A stretch of DNA of 64,000 nucleotides from Enchytraeus crypticus (Eukaryota; Annelida; Clitellata; Enchytraeida; Enchytraeidae): assembly GCA_905160935.1 (NCBI GenBank), contig CAJHZI010000537.1, forward strand, positions 909,501 through 973,500. The letters are read 5' to 3'. Position numbers and translations under genes: made by a program. Below are positions 1-27,754 of the stretch, in pieces (the first letter of the stretch is position 1; every line of letters starts with the position of its first letter). Below the pieces are notes generated by a model, which was not told the DNA's origin, did no database searches, and saw only the letters and a program-made list of their open reading frames with translations.

Positions 1-360
1 TCATTCAGATTATATCAGGTTTGCTGGTGTTGTTTGAATTGTCTACTTGCTATAAACTAGAGGACCTTTTTAATGTATATACTGGTGTCCTGATTGAAGG
101 GACATATATTAGTTTCTGATCTGTTTGTCTCGCTCAAAATTTTGTTCATCGGGGGGGGGGGAAAAAAAATTATAGAGGATTTGATGGGTTGTGAATTTGT
201 TACTGTTATATGACAAGAGATCATCATCATCTATAATCCTCCCTGAAGCCCAGTTTTAACTAGGAATCGGGAATGAATAGACTTCTCAAAATCCTCTCTG
301 TCCACCTAATATTATCAATCACAAAACTAAATATATAGTTACACTTATGTCATTTTGTAG
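1..360. other. SIK intron, with family-C repeat fragment
   Basis: AT-rich intronic sequence. Bases ~222-320 match the dispersed family whose consensus begins with a CAT run, then the cccagtttaac...tagggtcggg block and gactgtctcaaatcctctct, here with several indels. No exon is visible. Confidence 0.5.
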
Positions 361-15658
<15,298 letters not shown>

Positions 15659-16015
15659 CTTGTGAATTGTGGTTGTCTGTGGATTCTGTTGTGTGATTGG
15701 ATTGATAGTATTGCAGTAAAAGCTGGTAAAGCTAAGTTTAACGTCAGTTTCCTCACTCGAAAGCGATGTCAGTGACGGGCGAGTCCAGCGCTTGTTACAC
15801 ATTCTCTCTCTCAGCGAATAGCTTGTGGATTGTGTGATTGATTGATAATGTTACACTTAAATCTGGTAAAGCTTAACGTCAGTTTCCTCACTCGAAAGCA
15901 ATGACAGTGACGGGCGAGCCCAGCGCTTGTTACACGTTCTCTCTCTCAGCGAATAGCGAATAGCTTGTGATCAGTGATTGAGAATCCTGTTGTGTGATTG
16001 GATTGATAATATTAC

Positions 16016-16150
16016 ACTAAAAGCTGGTAAAGCTAAGGTTAACGCCAGTTTTCTCACTCGAAAGCGATGTCAGTGACAGGCGAGCCAGGATTTGAACCCG
16101 CACAATCTGATCCGCGGTCGAGTATCTTACCGACATCGCCACTGGCTCCA
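16016..16150 (-). mobile_element. tRNA-derived SINE, family A
   Basis: Minus-strand copy complete to the head: gatttgaaccc, gatccgcggtcgagtatctt, accgacatcgccactggctc. Confidence 0.85.
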
Positions 16151-18410
16151 CCCCCTACTACTAGGTATTTATTATATTATTTAATTGTATCATTTTATGG
16201 TATAATGTCATACTGTATTGCTATGAGGATAAATGATAATGTTGATTAGACGTTAATTTCCTCCTGATGCTGTTGTAAGGCACGTTTCTTAGATAGACTA
16301 TTTGCACGCTCAGACATCAGTGATTGTTGTGGTCTAATTGTGCGCTTGTTATCATTGTACAATTCATCTGACAATCACAAAGTGTTCTAAATAATGAATA
16401 ATGAATAATGTTGTGAATATCTAGATTTATTTAAAGAATTCATCAATTACGTAATAGACATACCAATAAAGTCAGTCATCTATTTGTAGTTAAGGCTCTG
16501 CAGTTTATATAGATATTCAGTCATTTTGCAAGCAATTACGGTTTAATTCAGAATCTTGTAGGTCTGACTCCATACCTTTGTATGCTATCGAATTATTCCT
16601 CTTTTTACTGAATTGACTTTGTTGTTTGAGTATTATTTAGCATTGAGTTGATACGTTTGTTGTTTAATTCATGAAGTCTGTTAAGAAATGCTTTAGTTGC
16701 TCTTGTATTATGTAGTAGCAAGTCTCTCCTTGTGCAGTTTAGTGATATTTTAGTTGAATTTGTATCGTGAAAAATTGATGTCTTGTAATTCTTTATTTAT
16801 TGATAATAAGTAGAAATCCAGCTTCTATTTTATCTGTTGTATATTAAATTGTATATTAAATTGTAATCAAGAAACAATATTTTGCATTTCTTATTTGAAA
16901 GGAAGGAGAGATATTATGTGGAAACGTGATATTAATGTTATAGTGTTTATCATATTAGTGGTGTTTGCAATGATACAGAGTTTATTTAATGTACTAGCAT
17001 CTCAGGCATTATCTCATTAACAATTTGATTTTAGTCAATTATTTCGTAATTTAGAAATATTCTTTAAGTATTTTTAAAGAATATTCTAAGTATTTTAAGA
17101 ATATTCTAATATTCTAAGAGTGTTAGGACTTCGTCAGTGATAGATCTGACTTTTGATCCAGCCAAACAATACGCTTGATTTTGAATTTGGCTCACCAGGC
17201 AATGCATCTCTTTAGTATTCATTTATAAAGCTAAAAAGCTAAGGTTAACGTCAGTTTCCTCACTCGAAAGCGATTTCAGTGACGGGTGCACTGTCAGTAT
17301 TGTGTGTAGACTAATTATGAACATTTCTTTTTAGCAATAAAACCGCCATCAGTAGTTGGTCGTTTATTGTCAATTTTAAGATAACACTTTAAGATTATGG
17401 TTTTTTAAATGCATATGCATTTTAAATAAGCCTGTCTTAGTTATATAATGGTGTTTTCAAAGCATATTTTATAACCTGTATATTTAATTGAAGTTTTAAG
17501 TAAGATAATGGTGTTTTATTGCTAAATTCTAATGTACGGGTAATTTCTGCTTCTAGAACTTTCCCACGGCGATTTCAGTAAGTTCTTTATAAAGACATTT
17601 GATGGAAGCTTAGTAGGTTTGCAGCGAAATCGTTTTTTGTTTAGATGATCTATTGGTCACGAATTTAAGTCATAGTCAGGCGTTGCTTAAAACTTATGAG
17701 CCACTAATGAGGCCGTATGAATGGTAGTTACATCTAGATGGCGTTAAAACTACTTGTCGACTGTGTGTATTGATCACTGTGTTTCTGTTTGTATGTGTGT
17801 CCAGACGTCTTGTTCAGAGTGTTGCTTATTACCTCACGGATGATTTGTAAAATCTCGCTTGTTTATAAAATCTTATTATTGCTTAATGCTATTTGATCCA
17901 GTAACCCACCCCCCCCTCCTCACACCCTAGCATTAGAATTTATCAGATTTTGCACACTCTTCCGTCTCTCATATCATTCTATCCCTCATTGTAAATTGAT
18001 TATTTCAAATTTTATTTCAAGGGCATTATGTTAAATTGGATGGAATTAGGAAAATCTATGCGATGCTAAATTGAATTTAAATTAAATTTAGGCATAAAAT
18101 TTAGCTGGTGATTTAAAAAACAAAGATTTAAAAGGTTTTTATGACTGGGTGACACTGAGTTATCTGTGGCAATGACTGCTAAAGGTTATATCATACAATA
18201 ATTATTAGATTAAAGTATTAATTGATATATTGATGAGCGTACTCTCCTCATAAATCAATTCATCCTATCACATGAGGCACCGTGCTCTATTGCCGAGCAT
18301 TATTGTTATTATTTTAATTTTGTTAAATTTTCATAGCATCTTTTCTAAATTTAATTCATGTTTTAAGTAAGATTATTGTGTTTTATTGATAAATTCTAAT
18401 GTACGAGGTT
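16151..18410. other. Intergenic or 3' UTR, AT-rich
   Basis: No gene recognised. Contains a partial minus-strand family-A SINE at 17225-17290 and otherwise unique AT-rich sequence. Confidence 0.5.
16465..16470 (+). promoter_or_regulatory. Candidate SIK polyadenylation signal
   Basis: AATAAA about 810 bases after the stop. It is the first clear hexamer downstream on this strand, but others occur further on (e.g. ~20346). Confidence 0.3.
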
Positions 18411-18417
18411 ACTTCGC

Positions 18418-18525
18418 TGCTGGAGCCAAAAGCAGTGGATTCAGGGCAACGTCACCCGCTGCTGCGATCAGCAACGTTTAACTTTCATATCATAATAATT
18501 ATAATTATTATGATATGAAATAATT
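18418..18525 (+). mobile_element. Retroelement 3' end (family G) and perfect palindrome
   Basis: gctggagccaaaagcagtgg, attcagggcaacgtcaccc, gctgctgcgatcagcaacg, then TTTAAC and AT-rich tail. The reverse complement occurs at 4735-4785. 18483-18520 is an 18-bp-arm palindrome with a 2-base centre within the tail. Confidence 0.6.
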
Positions 18526-18639
18526 ATTATTATTATAACAATAATAATAATAATAGTAAAAATAATAATAATAGTAATAACAATAATATATAATTCCGTT
18601 TATTTTGTTATATATTTATTTTTATTCTATTACTATTAT

Positions 18640-18723
18640 AGGCTGGTGGTGTGGTGTAGGACAGAGAGGATTTGAGACAGTCTATTTGTATCCCGACCCT
18701 GGTTAAACTGGGATTCAAGGGAA

Positions 18724-18782
<59 letters not shown>

Positions 18783-18815
18783 CGACGACGACGACGACGA
18801 CGATGATGATTCTAT
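18640..18815 (-). mobile_element. Family-C repeat with GAT/GAC run
   Basis: Minus-strand copy: ggtgtggtgtaggacagaga, ggatttgagacagtctattt, gtatcccgaccctggttaaa, then a ~90-bp GAT/GAC run where plus-strand copies carry ATC. Confidence 0.85.
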
Positions 18816-19309
18816 TAGTATTATGTTTTTATTATTTGTTTATTTTATTTATAAATATGGTATGTTTTTATTATTTATTGCTTTATTTTTCGGACGTAAT
18901 AAGCCCTATGTGAATTATAATTATAATTATTATTGTTGTTTATTATAATTATAATATTTTATGTGTATTTTTATGTTTACTATATTTTTTACACATTTAA
19001 TTCTTTTGTTAGCTTGGTGGAATAGCCATTCTGAGCTGTATGATCAGTGAAGAGGAGGCAGAGGCATCAATGGCTACAGAGTTATTTCTAAATAGAATTA
19101 TAACTATAAACATCTAGTGCACTTTATTATTGAAGAACTTATTGAGGAAGACAACGAAAATCTACCTCGGAAGCCACATTTTGTGAGGCTAAATGGTAAA
19201 GTGAAGATTTTATGGGTTTTTTGAGTAAGTTTGAAGGCATCGTCATAATGATGTCTCAACAATGGGCGCGGTTACTAGAATGTGTGGCTAGGACCTGATG
19301 TTTGTCTAT

Positions 19310-19490
19310 ATACATGAGAGAGAGTGAGAGGGAGATAGAGAGGGAGAGAGAAAGTGAGAGAGAGAGATAGAGGGGGAGAGATAGAGGGAGCGAGAGAGCG
19401 AGAAAGAATGTGTGAGAGAGAGTGATGGAGAGAGAGAGAGTGAGTGAGAGATATATATATATAGAGAGAGAGAAATATATATAAATATAT
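19310..19490. repeat. GA-rich microsatellite
   Basis: Imperfect GAGAGA tract with a short TA run. The stretch 18816-19310 before it is AT-rich and unassigned. Confidence 0.9.
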
Positions 19491-19744
19491 ATATTTATTA
19501 AACTATTGTGATATGGACAATGTGCATGATTGAATATATTTAAATATTTACTCTGTTTAATAAATAGATTTATATGTTTTTGTTTGTTACTAGTTTTACT
19601 CTGTGAAGCCTTTGTTTGATTTACTGAATGAAAATCTATAGAGGTTTAAATATCTAAATCCTAGTGATATATTATTGATTACATTAATTATTGAATATTT
19701 TAATTGATTGAAGATTTCTTATTGGTCGTGTTGAATAATTAATT

Positions 19745-19830
19745 AAAAGTAAAGCTAAGGTTAACGTCAGTTTCCTCACTCGAAAGCGATGCCAGTGACG
19801 GCGAGCCCAGGATTTGAACCCCGCACGATC
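19745..19830 (-). mobile_element. tRNA-derived SINE, family A, 3' part
   Basis: taaggttaacgtcagtttcc, tcactcgaaagcgatgcc, agtgacggcgagcccagga, gatttgaaccccgc: minus-strand copy lacking the head. Confidence 0.8.
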
Positions 19831-20101
19831 GACTATCACTTATAGCTACAGCCACGTATAACGTCAGTTTCCTGCTCTTAGCATGCTAATGACAGTGCGT
19901 GTATTAAACGTCTATTTGAGGCGCTTATAATTTACAACATTGTTAGTTACAATAATTAATTGACTCTTAAATTTCCTACCTAAGGTAGTTGCTGTTAAAG
20001 CTTGACAAAATTTTATAGCATTAATAGTAAATGTGTTAATTTGCTGTCGGTGAATTTATTGTGAAGAATTTTGTGCAATATAAATTTGTTGAAGTGGTGT
20101 T

Positions 20102-20141
20102 TTCAAAATTTCTCCATAAAGTATTATGGAGAAATTTTGAA
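20102..20141. repeat. Perfect 18-bp hairpin
   Basis: Arms ttcaaaatttctccataa and ttatggagaaattttgaa flank loop agta. No nearby repeat family explains it. Confidence 0.9.
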
Positions 20142-20463
20142 TGTCTCAGTAGCGTTATTATATAATTATAATTTATTATAATATTACTTATAATTATATT
20201 GATAAAGAGGATAAGTGTACAATACTATACATTTTTATAATGATAAACTTTAATTGTACATATTATGCTATCTTGTGCGTGTTAATGATCTGTTAGACTT
20301 GTACATGTAAAGTTATTACGTTTGTTTCGTGTATCTACGTGAGACAATAAAACACCTAAAAAATACTTCACTTGCGTATTATGTCTTTCAAAAGGAAATT
20401 ACATGAAATGTAAAGGTTCTAGAACCCAATCTTTATTCACACTTTATACGTCGCCTGTCAAGC

Positions 20464-20530
20464 AGTCAATAAGAATTTAACGCCCTGTTCCTGGCCACAC
20501 GGAAATGTCAGGGACGTCTCAAGCAGATTC
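20464..20530 (-). mobile_element. Retroelement 3' end with TTGA-family module
   Basis: Minus-strand copy of the gacgtccctgacat...ttaaattcttattga module, diverged. The surrounding 19850-21780 is intergenic. It also holds a minus-strand family-D/E tail at 21170-21430 and an AAT run near 20765 preceded by a tggacctgccagtaggcag-type repeat in reversed order (see 53815). Confidence 0.6.
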
Positions 20531-21169
20531 TGTATCAACCGACATAATCATTATTTAAAGAGTAATACAGTGAGCATATCCTAACGTCCAACCAGCCAGA
20601 CTGTATTTATTGAGGCGCTAATTTCTTGTTGAATTTTCTTATACGTACTACCCTATGTTAGACGAATTAAAGATCCACTTGTATGTGGACATAAAGAGGA
20701 AAGCGGAAGACAAAGAAAAATGGAGGCGTTATATATACCACGGACCTGCCAGTAGGCAGCACTAATAATAATAATAATAATAATAAATTTAAATTAAATA
20801 AAATAATAATAATAAAATAATAACAATAATAATAATAGAGATAGAGAGACAACACTATCAATTGCAGTATTTAGATTTGCAGCGAATGAAAGTCTACGTG
20901 TTCTGTAGAACATTGTTTAGTTATTCATCACTGATATCCTGAGAAATACTTCAGCGATCAGCCAGTCAGATACGATCAACCTTCTGATAAACAGAATTGT
21001 GGACGTTTAGCGCACTGGCAAAGCGATCGATGTGCTCTATGTTGTCACTGACGACTGTAGCATTCTATTCGCGTTGTTGTTGCTGTTGTCATAGGTAGTT
21101 TAAATCACAGGTCACTCAGTATTGAATGAACGACGACAACAACAACAACAACAACGAGATTAGAGTGTT

Positions 21170-21430
21170 AATGATGTGGGGACGTCCCTGACATCAGCCT
21201 TGTATGAGGAAGCGGACGTTTAACCTTTACCATTAACAACAATAATACGATTAGAGTGCTACTGTTGTCCATGACAACATTGAGCACTGTGATACCAAAT
21301 CAAAGCCGATGAGCAGAGTGAGGGGTCCATAAACGGTGCGAGCCAAAATCCGGGTGGTCAGTCCAAGGGAGGGTACTAGCGGAATGTTGGTCTCAGTTCG
21401 TGGACGTTTGGTGGATATGAAAAGTCGAAG
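21170..21430. mobile_element. LINE 3' ends (D on plus, E-like on minus)
   Basis: 21176-21225 shows ggggacgtccctgacatcag, then gaggaagcggacgtttaacc. 21240-21430 is the reverse complement of the E-like tail present at 23925-24115 (tggactgaccacccggattt, accatgtatggacccctcac region, cagtgctcaatgtt). Confidence 0.6.
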
Positions 21431-21780
21431 AGAAAAGAAAAAAGAAGAAAGAAGCCTCCATTACTATTATTAATGTTACCCACAACAACATTTAGCAGAG
21501 GATATCGGGACATTACTGCCACACAGTGGTTTACTGTGACTGTCAAACCAGAGCAGAATTGTTAAGATGTTATGATATATTCCCTGAGATGACTGTCTCA
21601 CTGATATATTGAAGATGATATATACTCCCGCACCGGCTTACCCGGGATTCGAACTGAAGCATCGTTCACTTCAACATCTCTTATTTAAAATATAATAACG
21701 CTATGATGATTAATCAAACTACTTGAAAAAAATTAATTTTATACATATAAATAATAAAATTAATATAATGAAGTTATTAT

Positions 21781-23219
21781 TAGAGATGGAAATGTTATGA
21801 ATTTCCAGAGTTCGGGTTCGGTTCGTTGAAAATGAAAGTTCGGTTCGGGTTCGGTTAGAGTTGACAATTTGAGAATTCGGTTCGGTTCGGTTGGTTAAAA
21901 ATGAAAGTTCGGTTCGGGTTCGGTTCTAACAAGGGTTCGGGTTCGGTTCAGGTTCGGCTTGCTTTCCAACTCGCAAGAGATCGATTCGAGTTCGAAATGG
22001 TTTGGTTTGGATAATGTTGCAATTGTTTAACTTTACTTATAATAATCATGGTTATGACAAACATGTTTAAAATGGTTTATGGTAAATATGCTTAAAAATT
22101 CATTAAGTCATAATAGCTGCCACATTTTTTCACCTGGGTAAAAATAAAACAATGAAAAAAGGAGAGAAGTGGTATTTATTCCTGTACATTTCTTAAAATA
22201 TTGTTAGTTTACCAACAAATGTTCATAATATAGATATTTAGCTTTATTATTGTATCTGAACTAGTCTCCTTGATTATAACGAGCAAATAGAATGCTTCAT
22301 CAATTTTTTTGTCACTATAGGCCTATATATTAGATACGTTTATAATTAAGTGATAATGTCTTGGCTAAAATTTGATCCAACATGTCAGAGACAAAGTGCA
22401 ATTTAGTAACATAAAAATGTCAAATAAAGATGACCTGGTAAACACGTGTACTTCCATAGAAAAATGATCATAATATACACCGTTTGCTATCAACTGACCA
22501 GTAATAAGCTTCATAATTTACCTTAGGGTTTCAAATTTGGAACTCTCAGATCAATTATGAAGTTACGAAAATAGTTATGAAATTGTTGTATTGCTATGGT
22601 GCAAAATTATTTATTCCAGATAGTCTTAACACATATAGAATGTCATATATGATTATTTGTAAATTTGGCTGCAAAAATATTACGGTGACACACTAAAATT
22701 AGAAAAAATTCATAATTTGAATTTAACAAGAACAGATCCACTTAGATTGAGTCAAGCATTTTCAAATTTTTATGGGATTCTCTCATCACTTTTGTCTCTT
22801 TGATGTTAATCTTCATTTCATATTATAATGCCGTATCATTCAGACTATCCATTAGCTTATGTAGGCCCGTCTCGCTTCCCGCTACCATTCCTTTGTACCG
22901 CTACCATTTCAAAAATTTGTGTCGGAACCAGCCTTACCTGAATATATGCTGTTAGATACTGTAAGACATCTAATTCAACAACTAATATATATTTGTATTG
23001 TTCTTACTATCTTTATTTAATGTCAGGCTGGTGAAGAAGAAAGAAACTACAACAGTTTGATTCAGTTCGGTTTGGACGAAGTCTGGGTTCGGGTTCGGTT
23101 CGGCCAGAGTCTGGGTTCGGGTTCGGTTCGGGTTCGGTCAGAGTCTGGGTTCGAGTTCGGTTCGGTCATAATTCTAGATTTTAGGGTTCGGTTCGGGTTC
23201 GGTTCGATTCCCATCTCTA
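21781..23219. mobile_element. hAT-like non-autonomous DNA transposon with 8-bp TSD
   Basis: Ends are tagagatgg and ccatctcta (perfect 9-bp terminal inverted repeats). They are flanked on both sides by GTTATTAT (21773-21780 and 23220-23227), an exact 8-bp target-site duplication as hAT elements make. Both subterminal regions are full of ttcgggttcggttcgg repeats (21810-21960; 23055-23205), the same strand sense at both ends. The 1 kb interior is AT-rich, with no transposase reading frame seen. At ~1.44 kb it looks like a derivative mobilised in trans, and the intact TSD suggests a fairly recent insertion. Confidence 0.85.
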
Positions 23220-23264
23220 GTTATTATCTCATAAAACATACTTATATTTCGTTAAACCAATGCT

Positions 23265-23490
23265 GGACAGCTGCATAGCAGCAGCTGTGAACTAGGCTAG
23301 GTGTTAGCAGAAGCTGTTTAGCTTGGCTATATGTCAGCACAGCTGAGAGCCAGGCTAAGTATTAGCAGCAGCTGATAGCTAAGCTGCGTGTCAGTTGTCC
23401 AGCAGCTGTTAGCTAGGTTAGGTGTCAGCAACAGCTGCTAGCTGGGCTAGGTGTCAGCAACAGCTGTTAGCTGGGCGAAGTGTCACAAGG
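23265..23490. repeat. ~43-bp agcagctgttagctaggct repeat
   Basis: Five imperfect units of gtgtcagcaacagctgttag / ctgggctag directly after the hAT element. Confidence 0.9.
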
Positions 23491-23904
23491 CCTATCTATA
23501 CTCAGCAAGTTACTCTGACGGCTACATACGCAACCTAACACCGACATAGCCTTTATATATTTCCCCTCTGAAAAAATCCCTATACATTATGTTAATTGGA
23601 CTCAGAACTCTCACCGATAAGACATCAGCAATGTTGCGAAATTCAATTCAGGCACATAAAAATACCATTTCTTAAAAACTTTAGTGACCTTTCGCAGTTT
23701 TTACCCCTCTCCCCCCAGTCGATTTCAAATGAACGACTTTGACCTCATAGTCACAGTAATTTTTCATTAGAGAAGTCAAATGCTCACGTTCAATAGTCAA
23801 TTATAATATTGATGATGAGCTAATGAATAATGTAAGAAAGATATAGATGAAAGATGAAATATGAATAATTAATTATAATATGATGAATTAATATGATGAA
23901 TCGA

Positions 23905-24120
23905 TATGATGCATGTTTACTCCAGCGATGGCGTTACTATGTCTCTCATTACGGGCTATTTATTTATTCCGCTAGTACCCTTCCTTGGACTGACCACCCG
24001 GATTTTGGGTCGCACCATGTATGGACCCCTCACTCTGCTCATCGGCTTTGATTTGGTATCACAGTGCTCAATGTTTTCATGGACAACAGTTGCACTCTAA
24101 TCGTATTGTTGTTGTTGTTG
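23905..24120 (+). mobile_element. LINE 3' end, E-like subfamily
   Basis: ccttccttggactgaccacc, cggattttgggtcgcacca, tgctcatcggctttgatttg, cacagtgctcaatgtt, gcactctaat, then a TTG tail. The layout follows the L2-like LINE tail at 60690-60854. Confidence 0.7.
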
Positions 24121-25495
24121 AAAGAGCAAAATAGATCTATGAACTGAAGTAGCCCTATAAATACACCAATGTAGGATTAGCGCGGAATTTCTGTTAATTC
24201 AATTAATTAATCGAATATTAATTAAATAAACTGTTAATCGACTGCTAATTAAGTTAGCTAATCGACTAAGTTAATTGATAGTTAATTTACTTGTTTGTTT
24301 TATGTATGTTATATATTTATTGCCTTTCACCATAGGGATAGTATTTAAAGATGAGAAGATTTTCTAATATTACCTTGTCATATTAACACCAGATGCAAAT
24401 CAGACAACTCTAAAACCCCTGCTCGCTAAATACCGTCCAAAAGTATGCGCGTTTATCTGCCTGTCTATCCTCCTCTGTCCCTCTTTCTATCTCTATGTAC
24501 GCTACGTTATATGGGTGCACAGGCAGATGCGTACAAAGGGAAGAGGTGTATGTTTTCATTGAAAGCTTTTCACTGGGTTAACTTAGCTAATTCAGCTGTT
24601 AGCAGCTGCCTCACATTGTATACTACTGGTATTATATAGCATTAGTTAATAATGATCATTTGAGGTTAGTGCGTGATAAATAGGAAATTTCTCTTGGAAT
24701 ATTGATCATTCAGCTTTTTCTAAATGTAATCAGGGAAATGTTATTTTACCTATCGAAATAGGATAAAATGATTACTTTAATTTTAGATTTTGAAATTAGT
24801 AAAAGAATAGAAGTTCCTATATGGTAATATAAAGTATTGTCGTATTAGTCATTGCTATTGATAGCAGCTATAGTTACTGTAATGTAGCAATTTAAATTAG
24901 CTCATTGGGTCGAGGGCAGATATTATCGTGAAATAGTAAAAACTTTGTCCAAAGATGGACTCTTGAGGTTTCAATCCTTGATATTTTCACTGAACCGGTA
25001 AATTGATTGGATTGCTTAATAATAAAACCATTAACATAATAGATATCATCGTGGATAGTCAATTCCCTATAATGTGTGTTGAGAGGTGGATTATATAGGC
25101 CTATTCTGCTTTGAAAATATTGCCGAATTCTTGGTAAAGATAATACCTTTTATTATGAATGATACAGGCTATTTAATGAAATAGAATGATGAATGAATAA
25201 TCATCATATGGTAAACACTAAATAATCATAAATAAATTCTAATAAATCGTCGTGTTCTGAAATTTTTTCCCGATCAATATCATTTAATTAAATAAGCGAG
25301 ATTTTAGTAGTATAGTTCTAGATTTTACTAGAAAAATGTATAATTAAATGCATTCAAGGCAAATAACAATAGCAAATTGACTGACTGACTAATGTAGGCT
25401 ATTAGTTCTGAACTAGGATGTAGCTAATTAATTATGAGTAGTAACATTAACCTACATGTAGGCCTGTAGACAACTTAATATATACAGGTCTATAA
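24121..25495. other. Intergenic, nothing recognised
   Basis: AT-rich unique sequence; small reading frames lack codon or homology support. Confidence 0.5.
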
Positions 25496-25529
25496 CTAAT
25501 TCACCGGGTTATTCAAATAGCATTTGCAG

Positions 25530-25849
25530 ATTGGTAATATTCTCACTTCCCTAGGTAGACGTTCATGTTCTTTCTCCGCTCCTACTGTTTAGAACTCTCT
25601 GCTTCCTGATCTTCGCTCATGTTCTACTACTTCCACTTTCCGTAACAGGTTTAAAACACATCTCTTCCCGCCATAGACTTTTTCATCTTGCCAGACTGTT
25701 TCTTGATCACCGGACCGGCACCGTTTAGGATCTTTTTCTTTCTCTTCAGCACATGTTTTTCAGATCATTTGGGGTGAATCGATTTTTAGTGACATATGAT
25801 GGGGGAAGTCCCTGACTTCATCCTTGTATGAGGAAACAGACGTTAAACC

Positions 25850-25895
<46 letters not shown>
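25530..25895 (+). mobile_element. L2/CR1-type LINE 3' end, family D
   Basis: The coding remnant matches the N-S-L-P...F-R-x-R-F-K-T-H-L-F-P end of LINE ORF2 (tttagaactctctgcttcct, ccgtaacaggtttaaaacac). It is followed by a 3' UTR with the cggaccggcaccgtttagga block, the gacat...gaggaaacagacg module and a TTATT tail. The same element occurs at 31550-31885. 5' truncated. Confidence 0.8.
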
Positions 25896-25897
<2 letters not shown>

Positions 25898-26439
25898 TGG
25901 TAACATAATCTATTGATCTAGCAGGTTTGTGTTCTTCTACTGATAAATAATTATATTTTATTGAGACGATCTTAAATGCAAAGAAATCGTTGACCGGTAG
26001 TTAATTGTTAGCTACCAATCGATCGACCAAGACTAACAGTCTTACTGCCTACCAATCGCTCTATCGGTGGTAGATCGATTATACTATCATTTAATCGATC
26101 TAATAGAAGTAGGTTAAGCTATCAAGCAGTCAGTCAATCGGAAATTTTGTGTAGCTCTTACCAAGCAGCTTCTTACCAGACATGTTCTTAAGCTAACTTC
26201 TTTCTTCTTACATATGCGACTTCTTACTTCTTAATTCGTAAGTAAGTATTAAGTAAGTAAGACGTGAGCAGTCGTACTTCTTACCAGACTTTTTATGCTG
26301 AGTGAAGGAAAGCAGTTTCTCTATTTAATTGATTTAGCTTGCCAAAGGCCGTAACAGTTTGCTGCACACCTCTAGTTAAGAGCTCTAGCTATGGGCTGAG
26401 CCGGGGGCTTGTGGGCAAGTTGTTCGACAACGATTTACT

Positions 26440-26705
26440 TATTTCCTAGACTGATTTTCTGGATTTTGGAATTTGCACCGCTTTTGGACCTTCTTTTTGC
26501 TCGCTAGCTTGATTTTATCTCAATAGTGCTCGATGTTGGCATTAATGCACTATTTTAATTTTCAACTTTATGTAGCACTCTAAATGTTGTTACTATTATT
26601 ATTATTATTAACAATCAGCAGGTTCATTGTTCAAATCCAGTGCTCTCCCCGTCACTGATATGCAATCGAGCAAAAAACCAACGTTTAACTTGGCGTTAGC
26701 CTGTT
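26440..26705 (+). mobile_element. LINE E 3' end followed by diverged family-A SINE
   Basis: 26450-26605: attttggaatttgcaccgc, ttttggaccttctttttgct, cgctagcttgattttatctc, aatagtgctcgatgttg, tgtagcactctaa, ATT tail. 26615-26705: gttcaaatccagtgctctcc, ccgtcactgatatgcaatcg, then cgtttaac. Confidence 0.7.
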
Positions 26706-26842
26706 TTACTGGTGATGATTGAGGCCCTGTTTACACAGCACTAGAGCCTCTTTACTAAGGAGGCTTTATGTGAGTGCAGTAGATAAGCTAGCCTATATGA
26801 AGAGGTGTCATTTGTTAGTGGACCAATGACTATGCAAACACA

Positions 26843-26844
<2 letters not shown>

Positions 26845-26878
<34 letters not shown>
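26845..26878. repeat. TG dinucleotide repeat
   Basis: About 17 TG units. Confidence 0.95.
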
Positions 26879-26880
<2 letters not shown>

Positions 26881-26984
26881 TGTGTGTGAGAGACGTAGCT
26901 GTGATAACTATAATAGTATATGTTAAATCACAAACTGGTCTATAATTTTGTCTACAACATTGAACAAAGTGCTTGATAAAGATA

Positions 26985-27230
26985 AAGAATGTCTCGATAG
27001 CGCTAGGGTTAGAGGTGTAGATAACGTCATGCAGTTTTAAATGACAGACCCTGAGGTGAATTGAGCCCTCGTGGGTTCGAATCTCAGCCGCGCAGAACTG
27101 AGAGTAAAATGTCGGACATTCCCTGGACTGGTTATACGGAAAATGGACTGAATTGCCTAACGGTTTAAACATGTGATATTAAAAGTGATAGATATCAACA
27201 CTGTTGATCATTTCACTATACTGCGTGATT
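26985..27230 (+). mobile_element. tRNA-derived SINE, family B, copy 1
   Basis: aatgtctcgatagcgctagg head, B box gtgggttcgaatctcagcc, then tcggacattccctggactgg, attgcctaacggtttaaaca, and end gatagatatcaacactgttg. Confidence 0.8.
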
Positions 27231-27257
27231 GCTTTTTTACTTATATTATATTTATTT

Positions 27258-27490
27258 TGTGAATGTCTTAATAGCGTAGGTGTAACGTCATGAAGTTTTA
27301 AATGACAGATCCTGAGGTGAATTGAACTCTCGTGGGTTCGAACCCCAGCCGCGCTGATCAGAGAGTAAAATCTCGGACATTCACTGAACTGGTTACACGG
27401 AAGATGGAATAAATTGCCTAACGGTTTAAACATTGGTATTAAAAGTGACAGATATCAATATAGTTGATCATTTCACTATAATGCGTGTTT
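27258..27490 (+). mobile_element. tRNA-derived SINE, family B, copy 2
   Basis: Direct-orientation copy, B box gtgggttcgaaccccagcc; the end tcactataatgcgtgtttac is conserved. Confidence 0.85.
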
Positions 27491-27754
27491 ACTTTGTTTA
27501 TGTTATGTTAAATGACAGTTTACGTCATTCTAAAGCTGTAAATATCTTTTATAAACAATGCTGCCATGGTATTGATGTAGAACGTCAAGTATAAACATTG
27601 AGTTTTTATGAAAACAACGTACTAACAATGTGCTAGAACAATGAGCTAGATCTTTGCTTTGCTTTTTAACGTGATAGCGTGGATTATGATTTATGTGGAC
27701 GCGACTGTTTCAGTATTTCTTCTGTCCTTGTATCCTGTAATTCTCAATATCCGT

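Noticed and set aside
19010-19300. Possible transposase remnant (E-E-D-N-E-N-L-P-R-K-P-H-F region)
   Set aside because: Only a short acidic/basic patch was suggestive; no catalytic motif or terminal repeats seen.
24445-24639. Small plus-strand frame in intergenic DNA
   Set aside because: No motif, no splice context, no repeat-family coding match.
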